Shown: positions 21,930-34,780, counted from the first letter of the stretch. The stretch: 64,000 bases of DNA from Trichostrongylus colubriformis (GCA_963978905.1 OZ022261.1:32596102-32660101); one strand, 5' to 3'. A program made the numbers and translations. The notes: generated by a model from the sequence alone, not told the origin.

Positions 21930-22189
21930 CTCCGTAGAAGGGCTCCAACTCCTTCTGTGGTGAGTGACAGACGAAGACTTGTTTCCAGTGCCGTGTATTC
22001 CACCAATCTCTTTTCGAACATCTCTTTTGACTTTCCGTTACAATACTGTCCAGCATTAGAAGTCCACCAGCCTCTTGAGCACATACTTGAAAATCCTCTT
22101 TCCTCACGAAATTGTAAGCCGCTCTCTGAAAAAAAACTGCCCACTTGTATGCCAGCTTCTTCTCTCTTGTGGCCTCAAAGGCTCAGTAG
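21930..22189 (+). CDS. candidate internal exon, unknown protein
   Basis: A strong acceptor (TTTTCTTCGACAG) opens an 86-codon frame (RRRAPTPSVVSDRRRLVSSA; later FPLQYCPALEVHQPLEHILE and SEKKLPTCMPASS) that ends at AGTAG/GTGAGG. Its Pro/Ser/Arg-rich composition resembles a disordered regulatory region. The donor lies at the start of the dispersed repeat 22190-22590, so the boundary may be coincidental. The minus ORF over it is a shadow. Confidence 0.3.
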
Positions 22190-22590
22190 GTGAGGGAGAA
22201 CTGTGATGTGAGAGTACATGTTCTCTGACAACGAACCCTCTACTTCGAAAAGGGTCATAGTGGCGAAAGTCGCATGAAAAAACGCGGCTTGTGGTCTTAT
22301 GACGACCCGCAGCACGGCATGTCGTCCTGCGGTCCTGCGGCTGGACGAGTTGTCGTGGAGGGGCGGGAACGTTTGCGGCCGACTGATTCAGCCTCTGGCC
22401 TGTCTGTAGTCCACCGCGGCTAGTGACGCAGAGGGACGCGAGACAGAAAAGGATTTTCGGTCTCCTATTCCACGGTTTTTAGCAGTTTAAGTCGTTCTTT
22501 CTCTACTCCTTTATTGCTGACCACCTCTACTTTTGTAATCCCCCAATTTGCCGAATTTACTCCTTCCGGCGTCTCTAACAAGTTGGCGTA
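22190..22590 (+). repeat. dispersed ~400-bp repeat, copy 1 of 2
   Basis: The sequence matches 44326-44740 throughout in the same orientation, with point changes and small indels. Shared landmarks are CGTGGAGGGGCGGGA, GGCTAGTGACGCAGAGGG and GTCGTTCTTTCTCTACT. Between them is a GC-rich self-complementary segment (GACGACCCGCAGCACGGC). No TIRs or ORF are conserved. It is a SINE or a MITE of unknown class. Confidence 0.8.
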
Positions 22591-24425
22591 CGGGTCTTTC
22601 CTTTTTCTCATGCTAACAATGTGCTTGAGGGCTATTGTAAGTGTTCAAGGGATTCAGACGTTCGTCTTGGAATATTTTAAGCAATCTAAAATAAGTTATA
22701 ATCGTGCGGCTTTTTCTACAATACATGTCGTGGGCTGACTGAGCATCACTTATCATGAGATGTTGGTCCTTTCGTATACTGTGGCTTTAAGTGAGTTAAA
22801 GTAGCCTTTTTATTCTTCTGTCACCATTGCCACCATCACGTTCCCATTTAAGGAAAATCAAAAGTGATTGCTATTCTCCAGCTGCATCTAGGCTTTCGGC
22901 ACAAGAGGCTCACCCATTTTTGTGGTAGCCAAAACTGAACCCCGGCAAGAAGTTTTTGAATCAGTTTTCTGTCATTATATGTATACAAGCAAGGTTTTCT
23001 CAATTCTTACGGTTCCGATCTGCCTATGTTTGCTACTCAGCTTGCCTCGTAGTTTAAGGGGGACGTGGTGCTGGTGACAGAGGCGTTTCCAGCATCACCC
23101 ACTCCGTGATCCACTGAGAGCAATAGGGTTTTCCATACCTTTATCGCTTGTGACTTAACAAGGACAACTAAGTGTGCACAAAGAACAATCGTAAGTATTC
23201 ATGCTAACCATATACAAAGTTTAGAGGAGGAAATATATTATTATAGAAAATGCTTCTGAAAGCGTTGAACGATTTCAAACGTCCCAGAGATCTGGTAAAT
23301 AAGTTACATCATCGCATGAACCTCAGCGAGCGCAAAAGGGGACCAACTGCGCTGTCAACAAAACTCAGCTGCCCTCCTGAGGCTAAAGTTTTCGTATGGA
23401 CGCACATGGTGTGCTTCAGAAGGAGCCAGTCGCAGCGGTATGGCAGAGTAGTGGCAAGTCGCTCCCGCGTGGTGCATGCGCATGAGGGACTAAGGATGGA
23501 TCGTGTGGCCATCTGCGGTTACAAATTTCGAGGCTATTGCTGCAAATGGTGCCTTCTGAAACTCACTCACGCAACAGGAAATGGGAGTACGAATCGTAAA
23601 AAAGCATGTGGAATGGACAATGAAATATGAGATCATAGCATTATAGGAGTGTTGATGACGACTGAGGGAGAGCTCTTGTATGCGCTGCGATTCATGGGCC
23701 GTGAAAAATTGAGTTTAAGCGGCCTTCAACACGCTGATGGAGCACTATCTCCCACGTAGTGTGAGCGTAAAAAGCGACTTCTTCTCGATCACGCCCTCCC
23801 CCAAAACTGAAGGCAGATGGAACGATATGACAAATGAGATCGGCTTTTGTACAAGGAGAAGACAATCTAATGGTAACAGCAGCTAGAATATATAAAAATG
23901 AAATGGTAGGAAAGGTTATGCATATTTGAAATCAATGATTCATATGTACTGCTTGAAATTTGAGAGATCAGATACTGAGATGAGAAAACGATGCCCTTCT
24001 TCCTTATGTACGATTATTTGGATCTTTTGACTGCACGACGATCGATTATCAAATGAAGACGACCGATTATTTGATATCACGTTGAGATCACACAGGTACT
24101 TCGGCTTTAATCGGGAACATAAATTCGGCCTCACCATCGGCGTTTGCGTTTGCCTGAAACTGTAGCAATAACCATTACTCAGAAATTATAACAAAGATTA
24201 CCGGCACATCAGTTTTGACCGGCACTTGTGACATCGTAGGCTGAGGCCCATCACTGATTTCCATACAGGATCAGATGTCACGAATGGTGTTCGGTCTAAC
24301 TATGCGATCGGTTAACCGATGTTCTCAAGCTTCCATAATCGAAATGAATGTGGTACAAGGGGGTTGACCTCGAAAGGATTTAAGGCATAGTTCTTTGTTA
24401 TTTTGTTCTCGGGCCATATCTATAC
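22591..24425. other. no supported gene
   Basis: The 126-codon + ORF at 23250-23630 has an Arg/Cys-rich translation without a recognisable domain and no splice support. The remaining sequence shows no repeat or RNA that I can identify. Confidence 0.3.
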
Positions 24426-24610
24426 GGCCATCTTCATACTTTGCGGTGCCAAAAGCAAGGTGTGGCCGCGTCTCTCTGCGCCTCCACCTGTGCCACCCTC
24501 TCTCGTGGCATCTGTCATCTCTGAGCCTCCCCCATGCAACCTTGCCTCGCTGCTTGAGAACGCAGCCACGCCTTACCGGCATTGCCGGCACAAAGTATGA
24601 ACGCGGTCTC
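24426..24610. repeat. MITE of the TTCATACT family
   Basis: ATCTTCATACTTTGCGGTGC and CACAAAGTATGAACGCGG are inverted ends. GGTGTGGCCGCGT pairs with ACGCAGCCACGCC, and a short GCCGGCATTGCCGGC-type hairpin sits near the right end. The 154-codon minus ORF over it is not a gene. Confidence 0.7.
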
Positions 24611-25291
24611 TCGGTGCCCATCGCCATTCTCGTACTTTCGAGTTCAAGGTATCTGAAGAGAAGTATCCAAATGCGGTGAAGCCGTTTTTCAAGCGTCAGT
24701 GAGAAGCGACATGAAATGAACTTATCAATGAAGAACGAAGACAAAGCAGTCGAGGATTGAAAAATTACAAAGAAGAAACCATAAAACATTTTTGAGTGAT
24801 GTCACTTGACTACTACTATTTTTGGCTCATAACTACCAATGGTGTTATTGACTAATTATTTGAAGTCATTCACATTCACATTATTGCTTAGAATGTGGTT
24901 TGAATTACGTGAATGATGTATAGAAATAGTATGAATGCGAAATTCTGGAGATCATAGATGCTTGAGGATGTTTTGCGATTTTTTTTTCTCAGAATGTGAG
25001 TACCTCTAAAGATGCCGCAAAGGCTGGAACCGTCACTGACCATTCCAGCCCTCCATAGTATGGGGTCTTTATCCCAAGGCAATGAGGCTTTGCTCAACTA
25101 ACTATCGGTTTCTTGCAAAGGAGACGATGCGATTGTCGAATTGCTTACTTCATGAAGGTCATTGTGATGGGGAACTTTGAATGTAAGTACTTTCATGAAC
25201 CCGAGGACGAGAGTTCTCCGGAAGGAATCATGGGCTATCATCACCTTCATTCATGCCCTCATGCACTTTTCATAAGCTTATTTCCTAAGAG

Positions 25292-25426
25292 TTAGTAAGT
25301 CTGACTCTGCTTGTGCTTTGACATGATATTTTTGATTGTTTGGGCTAATCCTGCTATTGAAGGCGTATTCATGTATAAGAAGTTCAACGAGTCATGTAGC
25401 TCGTTACAATTCAATGTGCTCCCCTT
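25292..25426 (-). CDS. possible last exon of the IL-17-like gene
   Basis: An excellent acceptor (TTGTTGTGTTTTCAG) is followed by 44 codons (KGSTLNCNELHDSLNFLYMN, then SIAGLAQTIKNIMSKHKQSQ) and TAA at 25292-25294. It enters in phase 0, the phase in which the upstream exon would leave at CAG/GTACGG (26397). An AAATAAG lies just after the stop. If the upstream exon is not spliced, the IL-17-like frame instead stops at TAA 26388. Confidence 0.4.
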   Translation of the reverse strand, partial: KGSTLNCNELHDSLNFLYMNTPSIAGLAQTIKNIMSKHKQSQTY

Positions 25427-26387
25427 CTGAAAACACAACAATTAATTTCTTGACGTCACACTCATGGCATTCCAGGATGGCCAACACAACTAGACTATCG
25501 CGCAGTTCACCTTATTTATAGGTGGTTCCTTCGATTAATATTCTATTCACGTGTTGCATTTGTTTGTCGCCCTACGCCTTTTGCATTCGTGGGCATGCGT
25601 GGTGGATGTGGGCGCTTATAGCATGGAACACAATAAACAGTGAATTTATATCCTCTGGATGAAAATTCCAAAAAATTTCTGTAGTCATGCTGTGGCCCCT
25701 GTTTTTGCATAAAATGTGAAAACACCTATTTCAGTGGTTCTCTGAAAAAATTTGCTATCAAATTTCAAAAACAAAATTTTGGACTCATTCGAATCCACTA
25801 CCTGATATTACGTTGGGTACGGTAAGATTAAGCAAAAAAGGTGTTTAAAAACAGGCCCAAAACCATACACCAGCACCCACTTCACACTTGTAAATTATAA
25901 CTTTACGATTAATAGAAAATCAGGATCTATCGATTGGATTTCTATTACTCCATAGGGTTTCCAGAATATTTTGAAATTTTGACAAAAATGAACGTTGTGA
26001 CTAATCTCAGTGCATGTAATTTTTCATCGGAATATGCTGCGATCAATATGATCGAGTATATTGAGGGTATATCGCATAACTTATAGTAAATTAATTAATT
26101 ATATTTATAGTAAATTATATTAAATAATTAAGCATAATAAATAATCGCAATTAGTGCTTTCGTCATAAATTGACAATTATACTGTTTTTTATTTCCGTAT
26201 TGATTGGATTTTGTTATGTGAAATTGACTGTTTAGAAAAAAACTTCAGTGTGAAAAAACTACCGACACAGCGGGAAAAGGTGAAGCGATAGTGTGCATGC
26301 AAACGATCGGACAGGAGCTACATTCGTGGTCTGCGCTTGTCCATATCAATCCATGCCTTTACATGGAAATTTCAGTAACAATCAGCC

Positions 26388-29300
26388 TTACCGTACCTGT
26401 ATAACTGGTATACATGCCAGAGCGATGGTCTCTATATGCTCCCGGAAGGTGTTGCAAGTTTCGTCAAACATCAACACTCGAACCTGAATATTTCATATCA
26501 GATTGGATGAAATAAAAAATCGATGAAAAACAGGAAATCTGACCCTCCACCTCTACACTAGGTGCAGGGTCAACGCTCAGTATGAGATTCCTCGTCTTTA
26601 CAACACGGTAATATCTGGACAAAATACGAAAAAGCCGAAGTGTAGTTAGATAAATTCAAAAGTTAAAGGCGACACCGTAATCTTTTTTCTATCTTTGAAC
26701 ATGTCCCGAAGGTTTCACGTCACCTTCCCATGCTGTAATGACGATGTTTGAAGTGTCTGAGTGAGACTTACTTGATACCGTAAATGTTCACATTCGAATA
26801 CTCGTTTGCCAACAAGTCGTGGATTTGACCGATGACAGCTACACTTCACCTCTGTTAGCGCTGCTGGTAGTCGCTGTAACGACCAAATTAAACTAGAGGC
26901 AAATACTGTAACTGTTTCTGCCAGGAAAATAGTAAACAGCAATAAAACTCACTCTCGGATTGTAGTTGAGAATGTATTCAAATTTGCACAATGCTCTTTC
27001 CCGTAGTGGTGTTTCAGCGCTGACCACTTCCAGCTTTTTACTGTTACATGACGACGAGCTTGTGGTGATTTGTTCGCCATGTCTCAAGCCGTTCAACTTA
27101 AACAGAAACCATAAAATTGCTTTAACGAACACTTCTTTTTTGAATATCTCCGATTAGACTAAAAGTGCGCGTCGCGATACTGGGCCGCACTAGGTTATAC
27201 GACCAATTTGTGAATGTCGCATGTGGCGCCACCACGCCGTTTTTCAACCTAATGGTGTACACCTGGCTTTCAACTACGACAACAGGTCCTGCACATATCC
27301 TTTGCCCCTTGATGATCCACTGCTAGTTCCCGTTTATTCCGCAATAAAGGAAAAGGCAGAAGTGATCAGCAGCTTTAATTCAACGAAAAATATCATCTAA
27401 GCGCGCTTAAAAATAGACAGAAAACCAAGAACGCAGAGGCCTCTAAAGGTGTACTTGTCCCACACAATATTTTGCCGCGTCAAGGCAATGGTCAGATTAA
27501 TTTTTTATCTTCGTCAAGTCCGAAGCGGTGGGTGGGCAGGGATTTTGACAAAGGTAGCGAGCTTGTGCGTGGTTTAAGTACCAGAATATCCTGTACTGGT
27601 AATTGTCTCGGATTACTGAATTTTCAAGTTATCCCGGATCAAGGTTCAGGCGAGTCTGCAGGAGACTGAAGTGCACGAAAATCGGAATTTTCATAGCAAG
27701 CATAGAGCCTGGGGCAATTCATGTGATTATGATTAAAGTACAAGGTGCCCTTTTTATATACTCCATGCAGCTTTTTTTGAAATTTGCTGACATTAGCGGA
27801 GTAAATGACGCAAAAATAGTTTTTTGAAATTTGCAGACAATACCGGGGGAAATGACGCAAAAATTATCCTACAGTCTATGTAATACTAATGATCTCATTA
27901 CTTTGAATGCTGTTGATCATTTTCCTAACATAATCAATTAGTGTTCTATTTCTGTTTTTACGGATTGTTAACTATATGCCAGCTTATTTCATGATGCGGA
28001 AGATGAGCAAAGCTTTGAGCCCAAAGGATCAGCGTTTCACGCTTAATTCAACACCCTACACTCGAGTTACGGGAACAAATAATGATGACGCCACAGTGTG
28101 ATGGCATTTCGCTCCCATGAACTAACGCGGGAGCGAGGAATACGTGCGGATTGTTCTTGAATTTCTTTCACATCTCGTCGGACTGCTTTCACATCTACTC
28201 ATTAGGTCAGAGATTAACGAAAACGCAGTTTTCGCGGAAACCATAACCAGTAACTACTAAGTAATCATATAACTGAAATTCGTCGATGATTGAAGTAGAG
28301 CATAAGCGATGGTGAGCGTTTCGATCAGTCCCTCTTTTACTGGCAACTGAAGGTTGGCATGTGCTAGCACACTAACAAGAGTAGCAGCACTGTGGCCCAT
28401 ACAATGAACTTCAAGATACTCTGGGCCTTAACCAGTGTCGTGAGTACAACAGATCAAGTTGATTAGTGGTTCCTTCAACACAAGTCTGAACTCCATTCTT
28501 GGGTTTTTTCATGAATCAATGTATTTCCGTAGCTGAACAGCTGGCAATAAATGGTAAATAGAAGATCTGAGGTGTGAGTTCCATTTGATGAATGTTGTTA
28601 ATTTTGTAGTATTGGACTCCAGATTAGTCTAAGTTCATCACTCAAGGAGCCCCCAATGATGAAGTCTCATTTCCCAGGTCGCGCCACGCTTTCTACCTCG
28701 CTCACAACCGTAATAGCTTTTGAATAAGCGATTCTTCCGTAGTATTGGTTGCAGTCTACGTAAAACCTTGAAATTCCATGCGGATCTGGTTTCAGCTAGT
28801 TAAACCTACAAGTTAGAAGGCTTTGGCGGCCATGTGCTCCGGCTCATGTGTATTGTAGCGGTACCGCCACTCAATAGTATGTAGTTTCGGCCGTATGTTT
28901 GCCAATACTTTTTGAAGCTACCATTTTGGTTACTTCGTACTTGAATATTTGCAGGGGTTTGAGGAATACCTTTTAGCTCAGCCTGCTCTTTAAAGTCTCT
29001 TTCGAGTAATCCTTGGGATCTGCTTCAAAAGTCCTGTCGCTGAGCATAAGTGACCCGAATAGGTGTCATCAGAGTTTTATTTATAATAATACTTAATATG
29101 ATAAAGTATTCATTTACGCAGAGGAACAATGTCATAGTGATGGTGGTATTGGTGGTATTTCCATATGTTTGGAGGCGGTAGGTCTGAAGGACTAGCTCAG
29201 CTCAACCTATGTATTAGGTTGTTCGGAAAGAAATGCGCGCTGAACTTGTCCATTTTTCCCTCCTACTATAGAAGATTCTTTTGATCAGTTTTACCCATCA

Positions 29301-30345
29301 GGAAGAGATTTTTATTGTGCATCCTTTCATATATCTCTATCGATGTCTACTTTGTTTTTTTAAAGAAAAAAAGTTTCAACGACTTGAGGCTGACTTCCAT
29401 GTTCTTCGTCCTTCAAGCTTTCATTATTGTTTTTGAAACCCTGGGACTTTGCTCGACACTTTATACAGTCAAATTCATCCGCAAACATTATTACGCATTG
29501 CGACAAATATTTATCGCCTATCGCATTGAATCTTGCATTTTTTTTGAAATTTTTTTCAAAATTTTGAAGACAAAAAATTGAAAAATTCTTTTTGAATTTT
29601 TTTGGAAAAAGACAAAATAGGCACAGACAAAGGTATTTCAAAAGATGCACAATAAAAATCTTTTTCTAATAGACAAAACTGTTTTACGAAATCTTCTATA
29701 GTAGGAGAAAAATAAATGGGCAAACTCGACGCGCATTTCTTTCCGAACAACCTATTACAAATCTGGTCACTGCTACCAAAGTGCAGGTTATTTTCAAATG
29801 TTTATGACGAAATTCGTCTGACGACCTGAAACCCTTAAATAGAAGTCTAAATGCCGCGAAATACTTTTGTAGGAGTACCAGAATACACAGGATACGTCGA
29901 TAGGATTAACATGAGGGTTTTCGGGATTAGTAGGACAAACCTGCAACTTTAACAGCGCTTGTTGATAGGACGGTGCAATTGGTGAGTAGTGTGACGAGTT
30001 TTTTCGATGTAAAAATGCTGAGAAGATTTTGTGATGATTGTCTTCGGTATATCGATGATAGCATTCGTCCGACGTTGACAAATCGTCATCGGCACTATCT
30101 CGTCGCACCCGAAACGGTCTAAAATCAATTAAATAGTCACTAAATTAATTTGAATAGTCATAATTTCAGGCAAACTTCTCGATGAAACGCAGCTTGCTCT
30201 TATGAGGAAATTAATACCGATTGTTGAAGGAACTGGTAACCGAAACTAATACGTACTGATACAACTTACACTGATGCATGGACGAGATGTGAGAAGAATA
30301 CCAAAGTGGAATAAAGAAATTGTAGCGACGAAATTTTGGCAGGAT
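26388..30345 (-). CDS. interleukin-17-like secreted cytokine, multi-exon
   Basis: Exons, in order: 30345-30270 (hydrophobic signal peptide [20 protein letters not shown]), 30118-29941 ([17 protein letters not shown] ... [15 protein letters not shown]), 27096-26953 ([18 protein letters not shown]), 26873-26772 ([18 protein letters not shown], then FECEHLRYQ) and 26483-26388 ([20 protein letters not shown], then ALACIPVIQ). Every junction is GT-AG and phase-consistent. The C..EY...NYNPRR.P.AL.EVKCSC...RYQVRVL...C.....[11 protein letters not shown] pattern fits the IL-17 cystine-knot fold (SPW.Y..D.NR.P..EA.C.C...C.C). C. elegans IL-17 proteins act through ILCR receptors on neurons. The start codon exon was not found. 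It must end with one base of a codon. The last exon may read VR* or splice on. Confidence 0.8.
27180..29200. other. long intron of the IL-17-like gene
   Basis: Part of the 2.8-kb intron 29940-27097 on the minus strand. No additional exon is evident. Short ORFs at 27472-27860 have no features. Confidence 0.4.
29214..29755. mobile_element. mariner-derived palindromic MITE inside the IL-17-like gene
   Basis: TA flanks TTAGGTTGTTCGGAAAGAAA and its inverted copy at 29736-29755. The imperfect inverted repeats continue for about 130 bp or more (shared CTCCTACTATAGAAGATT and GATTTTTATTGTGCATC). Only an AT-rich centre separates the arms. The ends resemble those of the mariner at 33485. No transposase is present. 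Confidence 0.88.
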
Positions 30346-32811
30346 CTAAAAATGAATTTCGTCGAGTAAATGGTGGAAATGTGAGACGAACGAAACGAGG
30401 GACCCGTGAAGGAGTCCGACAAGATGATGATAGCTCAATGAGCAGAAGCAGGTGCGAAGTGAAACAATCATCATTAATAATTCACGGTGCTCTATGAGTG
30501 AATATGATATCCACGCTCCACATTGTACAACTTTAAGTTGATTCACTGATGGAGTTCATTGAGTTGAGCCTGAGTCACAGCAACACAACTCTAATTGTGC
30601 TCAGCTCCTCGGGGAACATGGAAGACTACGGGATGAGCTTAATGCAAAGATCATGTATGATCTGCTTGCGGTCTTCTTTTACGTATTGTTGAGGCAGTGG
30701 AAGCGAAGCGGTAAGGATTAGCAGCACTTCGCGGATAGACACGTATGTGACCGATTGCTTACGGACGTCATAAAATGCCAGTTTTGAAAAATTTTGAAAT
30801 ATCGTTACTCACGAAACATGGCCTGAAATATCGAGGTAAACTCCTTTAACCCCTCAATAACTCAGGAAAAAACGTATTCTCAATTTTTTCTTGTGAGAGC
30901 GTTCCCAGGAGAATTTTTGTTGACCGCAACATTTGGAAAACACACAAAAAATTAGAGAAAATTAATGCAAAGAAGTTCTTTGAAAACAAAGGTGGGAAAA
31001 TATTGAAAGCTTTTCTTCATGTAAAATTGGAAAACGTGATCGAATTGAATCTAGAAAAGTGGGATGAAAATGCTACCACCAGACCACGTCAAATCTGTTG
31101 AAAGACGATCTGAAGGAATCGACTGATCAAACAATCCACTGGTATTACCTCGGTAACGTGCGGCATACGGAACACTTATTGTTCTCCCCCCCCCCCCCCA
31201 CCTAAATTTCGGAAAAAAAAACTTCAAAATGACTTGTTCTGCTTCCGCAGATACTCAGCAGTTGAGAAATGTTACTGAGAAAGCTGAAAATCAATTTTTG
31301 AACTTTGACACTATCTTTAGGTGACTGGATAGGTGAGGAAACGGTAAAACTCAACTTGAGTGCGAATAGAAAGTGAAACGTGGGATATGATGTCGCGTGA
31401 TTTCTTAGGTAACACCGAGTAACTACCTCTTCCTTCCACATTCAGGGAAGTCCATTCTTCAACGAATTCAATCCAACTAAGAGGAGCGTCTATGATCCTT
31501 TTTCGAAGTCTGAAGCTTTTGATCCAGACAAGCTTTGGGAAGGTATGGATTGGAGGGTAGACGCAGTTATGGAGGGTAGACGCTGTATGGTGCAACATTC
31601 GGGTGCTGCACAATACTGCACCACACACACCGAACACCGCGCAAAAAATGTACCACGGCTTACTTACTAATGTACATATTAGCAATGATGGTATTTTCAT
31701 ATGTTTAGGGAGAATACCCCAAACCCAGTCCTACTACTCCCTAGTGAAACATCTCATTATCAGGTTATGCGAAACTCAAATTTCCCCTCTACTTCATTTC
31801 AGCTGTACATAAAGAAAAGGTCCCAGAAATAATAGGATCACCGATTTACTATGGGGCGACAATGCCCTCAGTGACGAAGGGACGAGGAGCACAAAGTTTG
31901 CAAGCGCTGATGTGGCGAGCGAGTGACAAGGTTAAAGAGAAATCATGGTCGTTATCACGGTAGATTGAGGCTGGATCGACTAACTTGACCATATGAGGGC
32001 TAATGAGGGCGCTGAGCTGTGAGGGTGTAAGAGGTGAGCACGCACTGAGTAACATATATGTACAGTGTACGTTGCTAGAGGGACTCCGCCTCCAGTTTAC
32101 TCTCAGCATTTACTCGAAGTAGCCACGGAACACGCTGCAGTAATTCGAGAGCAAGTGATAACAAGGAGTTCCGAAAACTGATCGTGGCGGCCTGTCAATG
32201 CTCTCATGGAATTTTTCGTAACACCAACCTATTTCAACGTTACCGCTACTATGTTATTAACACAATGTTGAAAATATCGAATAATTTTGAGTGGCACTCT
32301 TTTTTGGAGGCAACTTAACCCATTATAAGCCAATAAAGAATTTTCTCATTTTCAAGGGCAACTCAGTTAAATGGGTAATAAATCTACTGCAATTGAACTG
32401 ATCAAAACAACTAAAGGAAATCTCACGTGATGACTTCATGCGATTGTTGATAGCCATAACTGTGATGGTATTATCGTTTTCACATCAAGTCTTGCCTATC
32501 ACTGCCATGCACAGCAGATTTGCATTACTCCGATCGAAAGGCAGGGGCGTGGCGCAGAAAGATCAGCGGGGAGAGAAGGGGGCCTAGCTCTCGTTATGTT
32601 AGCCGTTTCATTTTATTTTTATCTTAACAGCCACAATACTTAGTGCATTCACTTTTATATTAAACGGTTAAGGGTGACAAATGCTGACAATGATAAGTCA
32701 CAATCAGGATGAAGCAAATCATAGAAGATGGTGTATCGTAAGGGTTACTAGACTTCTAAAGCAGACTGTAAATTTCTTTAAGGATGGATAACACAGTCTC
32801 CCAAGGATCCA
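30346..32811. other. upstream of the IL-17-like gene; no firm gene
   Basis: The missing first exon should lie here. A minus exon-like frame at 31428-31523 (IIDAPLSWIEFVEEWTSLNV, donor GTAGTT) and a minus frame at 31849-32109 (SPLTPSQLSALISPHMVKLV) are noted without family support. A poly-C run is at 31187-31199. Confidence 0.25.
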
Positions 32812-32964
32812 CAGTCCATTTCCGAGCGCTTGACAGGGTGTGGCCTACGGACTCGGATGAGGGTGTGTCAAACTCTTTCGCACCTCCACACACTCTCACT
32901 CTCGCCACACACTTTCACTCTCGCCACTCAAGCCACGCCCTCTCTAGCGCTGTGAAATGGATAG
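32812..32964. mobile_element. 153-bp palindromic MITE, copy 1 (Tc1-type ends)
   Basis: CAGTCCATTTCCGAGCGCTT is mirrored by AGCGCTGTGAAATGGATAG. The full element is homologous to 56623-56775 and exactly the same length. The middle has repeated CACACTCTCACTCTCGC units. The flanking TA is eroded on the left. Confidence 0.8.
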
Positions 32965-33484
32965 TATGTTCTACTGCGGCCATACAATGAAGAATGAGCT
33001 TTCCAAAAAATGATGGAAGGGCAGACCGACCGCAAGAAAAGTACGAAGGAGTAGTACAAGTCAAGACTGCTGGGACCATAGTCAAAATTACGAGTTTTAT
33101 GACGCGATTTGTAAATCAAAATGACAACCTTTAATATAGTATATGTTCCCATATAAGCATGCACGTCACACTTACATCGGATTAATTGAATGTCACACTC
33201 TCAGTACGTAAACACCATCATGAAAAAGTTTTTATACAATTTGCCTCAATTGTGCAACCAAAAGTTCAAGCTGCGTTCGGTACACAAAAGCGATCATAAG
33301 CGCAGGGCTCCTAACCATAAAGCTCGAGCGACCATGTGATTTTTCGCAGTATGAAATACGTATGCTTCAGGAAGTGTGCAAATAATAAACTATGTTTATC
33401 CGTTACGATTGACCTTTTGCCATTTGCACTACATGGCGAGCTAGTGATCTAAAATGGAAGACGTGCGTGTCCCAACTATACTAC

Positions 33485-34753
33485 TAGGTTGTTCGCAAAG
33501 TTCTCAGCATTTTGTGTTACTATTTTTTGTACATTCATTACTGATTAAAAACTCATTCCCCCTTGCGTCTCAGTAGTACACTCTGAAGAAAATTTTTGCG
33601 CTATCTGGTGGTATAATTGCCTTTCATCATTGCGCGATAGACCTCTTCTTCAAAGTCTTTTTGAAACATGTCAAACGAGAAATTTCGAATGATATTTTTC
33701 TCAGCAACAAATTGGGTTGGGTCAATCCGCAGTCGAGACAGCTCGACAAATTGACCAGGTATGGGATCTCAATAGTGTTGGAGAAAGCACCGCGCGACAC
33801 TGGTTCGACGAATTCCGTTCTGGAGGTTTCAGCCTTGAAGATGAACCTCGTAGCGGTCGACCTAAAGCAGTATATGACGAGACTGTGAAGCGTTCGTGGA
33901 GGCTGATACATTTCAAACAGTTCGCAAAAAAGCTAGGCGTTGCAAATCCACTGTTGCAGATCGTCTGAAACGCATTAGGAAGGCGAAAAAACTCGGCAAG
34001 TGGGTGCTCCACTGTTTAAGTGATCGGCAGCAATTGGCACGTCTCGAACTTTCTTCTTCACTGCTCCTGCGCAACAGAATCGACCCGTTTTCGGACTGAA
34101 TTGTCACCTGTGATGAAAAGTGAATAATGCAGGATAACAGGAGACGTTCCGAATAGTTGGATGCCGAAGAGCCACCGAGGCAATTTCCAACGTCGAATCT
34201 TCAAAAAAAGATTATGGTCACAGCGGTCATCAGATGGTGTGATCCACTACGTATAACGTTTTGCCACCAGGCCAAGCCATCTCAGCAGGGTCCCATTGTG
34301 AAGAAATCGACGTAATGTACCGTCGAAAATTGCGTCGGCTAGAGTGAGCACTTGTCAACAGAAAAGGACCGATTCTTTTGCATGACAACGCCTGCCCATA
34401 CGTTTCACAAATCACTATCCATAAATTGAACGAATTGGGGTTGGAGTTCTACCCCACCAGCCATAGTCTCCAGACCTACAAACCGACTATCACCTTTTTA
34501 AACATTTCTAAAACTTCCTTGCTCGGAAATACTTCATCAATCAGGATTAGGACCAGGCAAAAAAGCCTTCGTGGATTTCGTAGATTCTTGACCACCCCAT
34601 TTTTCCTTTGATGGGATTTATTGACTGGTGTCACATTGGCGAAAATGTGCTGGTTCAAACTGTGCTTATTTCGAATGAATCCGATGTGTATTGAAAGCTA
34701 TGACCGTTCAGAGTGAAACACTGAAAATGATGAGAATTTTCCGAACAACGTAA
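33485..34753 (+). mobile_element. mariner element, full length but decayed (~1.27 kb)
   Basis: The left end CTAGGTTGTTCGCAAAGTTC and the inverted right end GAATTTTCCGAACAACGTAA enclose a normal mariner length. A TA precedes the left end, while the right flank has mutated to TG. The ends are related to the MITE at 29214. Confidence 0.85.
33700..34615 (+). pseudogene. mariner transposase pseudogene, multiple frameshifts
   Basis: Successive frames show the HTH region (QSAVETARQIDQVWDLNSVG; STARHWFDEFRSGGFSLEDE; TVADRLKRIRKAKKLGKWV) and then a stop-rich region where the first catalytic motif reads VTCDEK*. Next come LLHDNACPYVSQITIHKLNE for the second motif and a scrambled SPDL..TDY region. At least three frame changes and several stops make it inactive. 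Confidence 0.85.
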
Positions 34754-34780
34754 TGTAAGGGCAGCATGGCATTTTTCATT

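Noticed and set aside
24325..24789. 154-codon minus ORF
   Set aside because: Most of it is a MITE with inverted TTCATACT ends.
30172..30234. Exon-like + strand piece [20 protein letters not shown] between TTTCAG and GTAACC
   Set aside because: It lies within a 151-bp intron of the better-supported IL-17-like gene on the other strand; at 21 codons it is likely chance.
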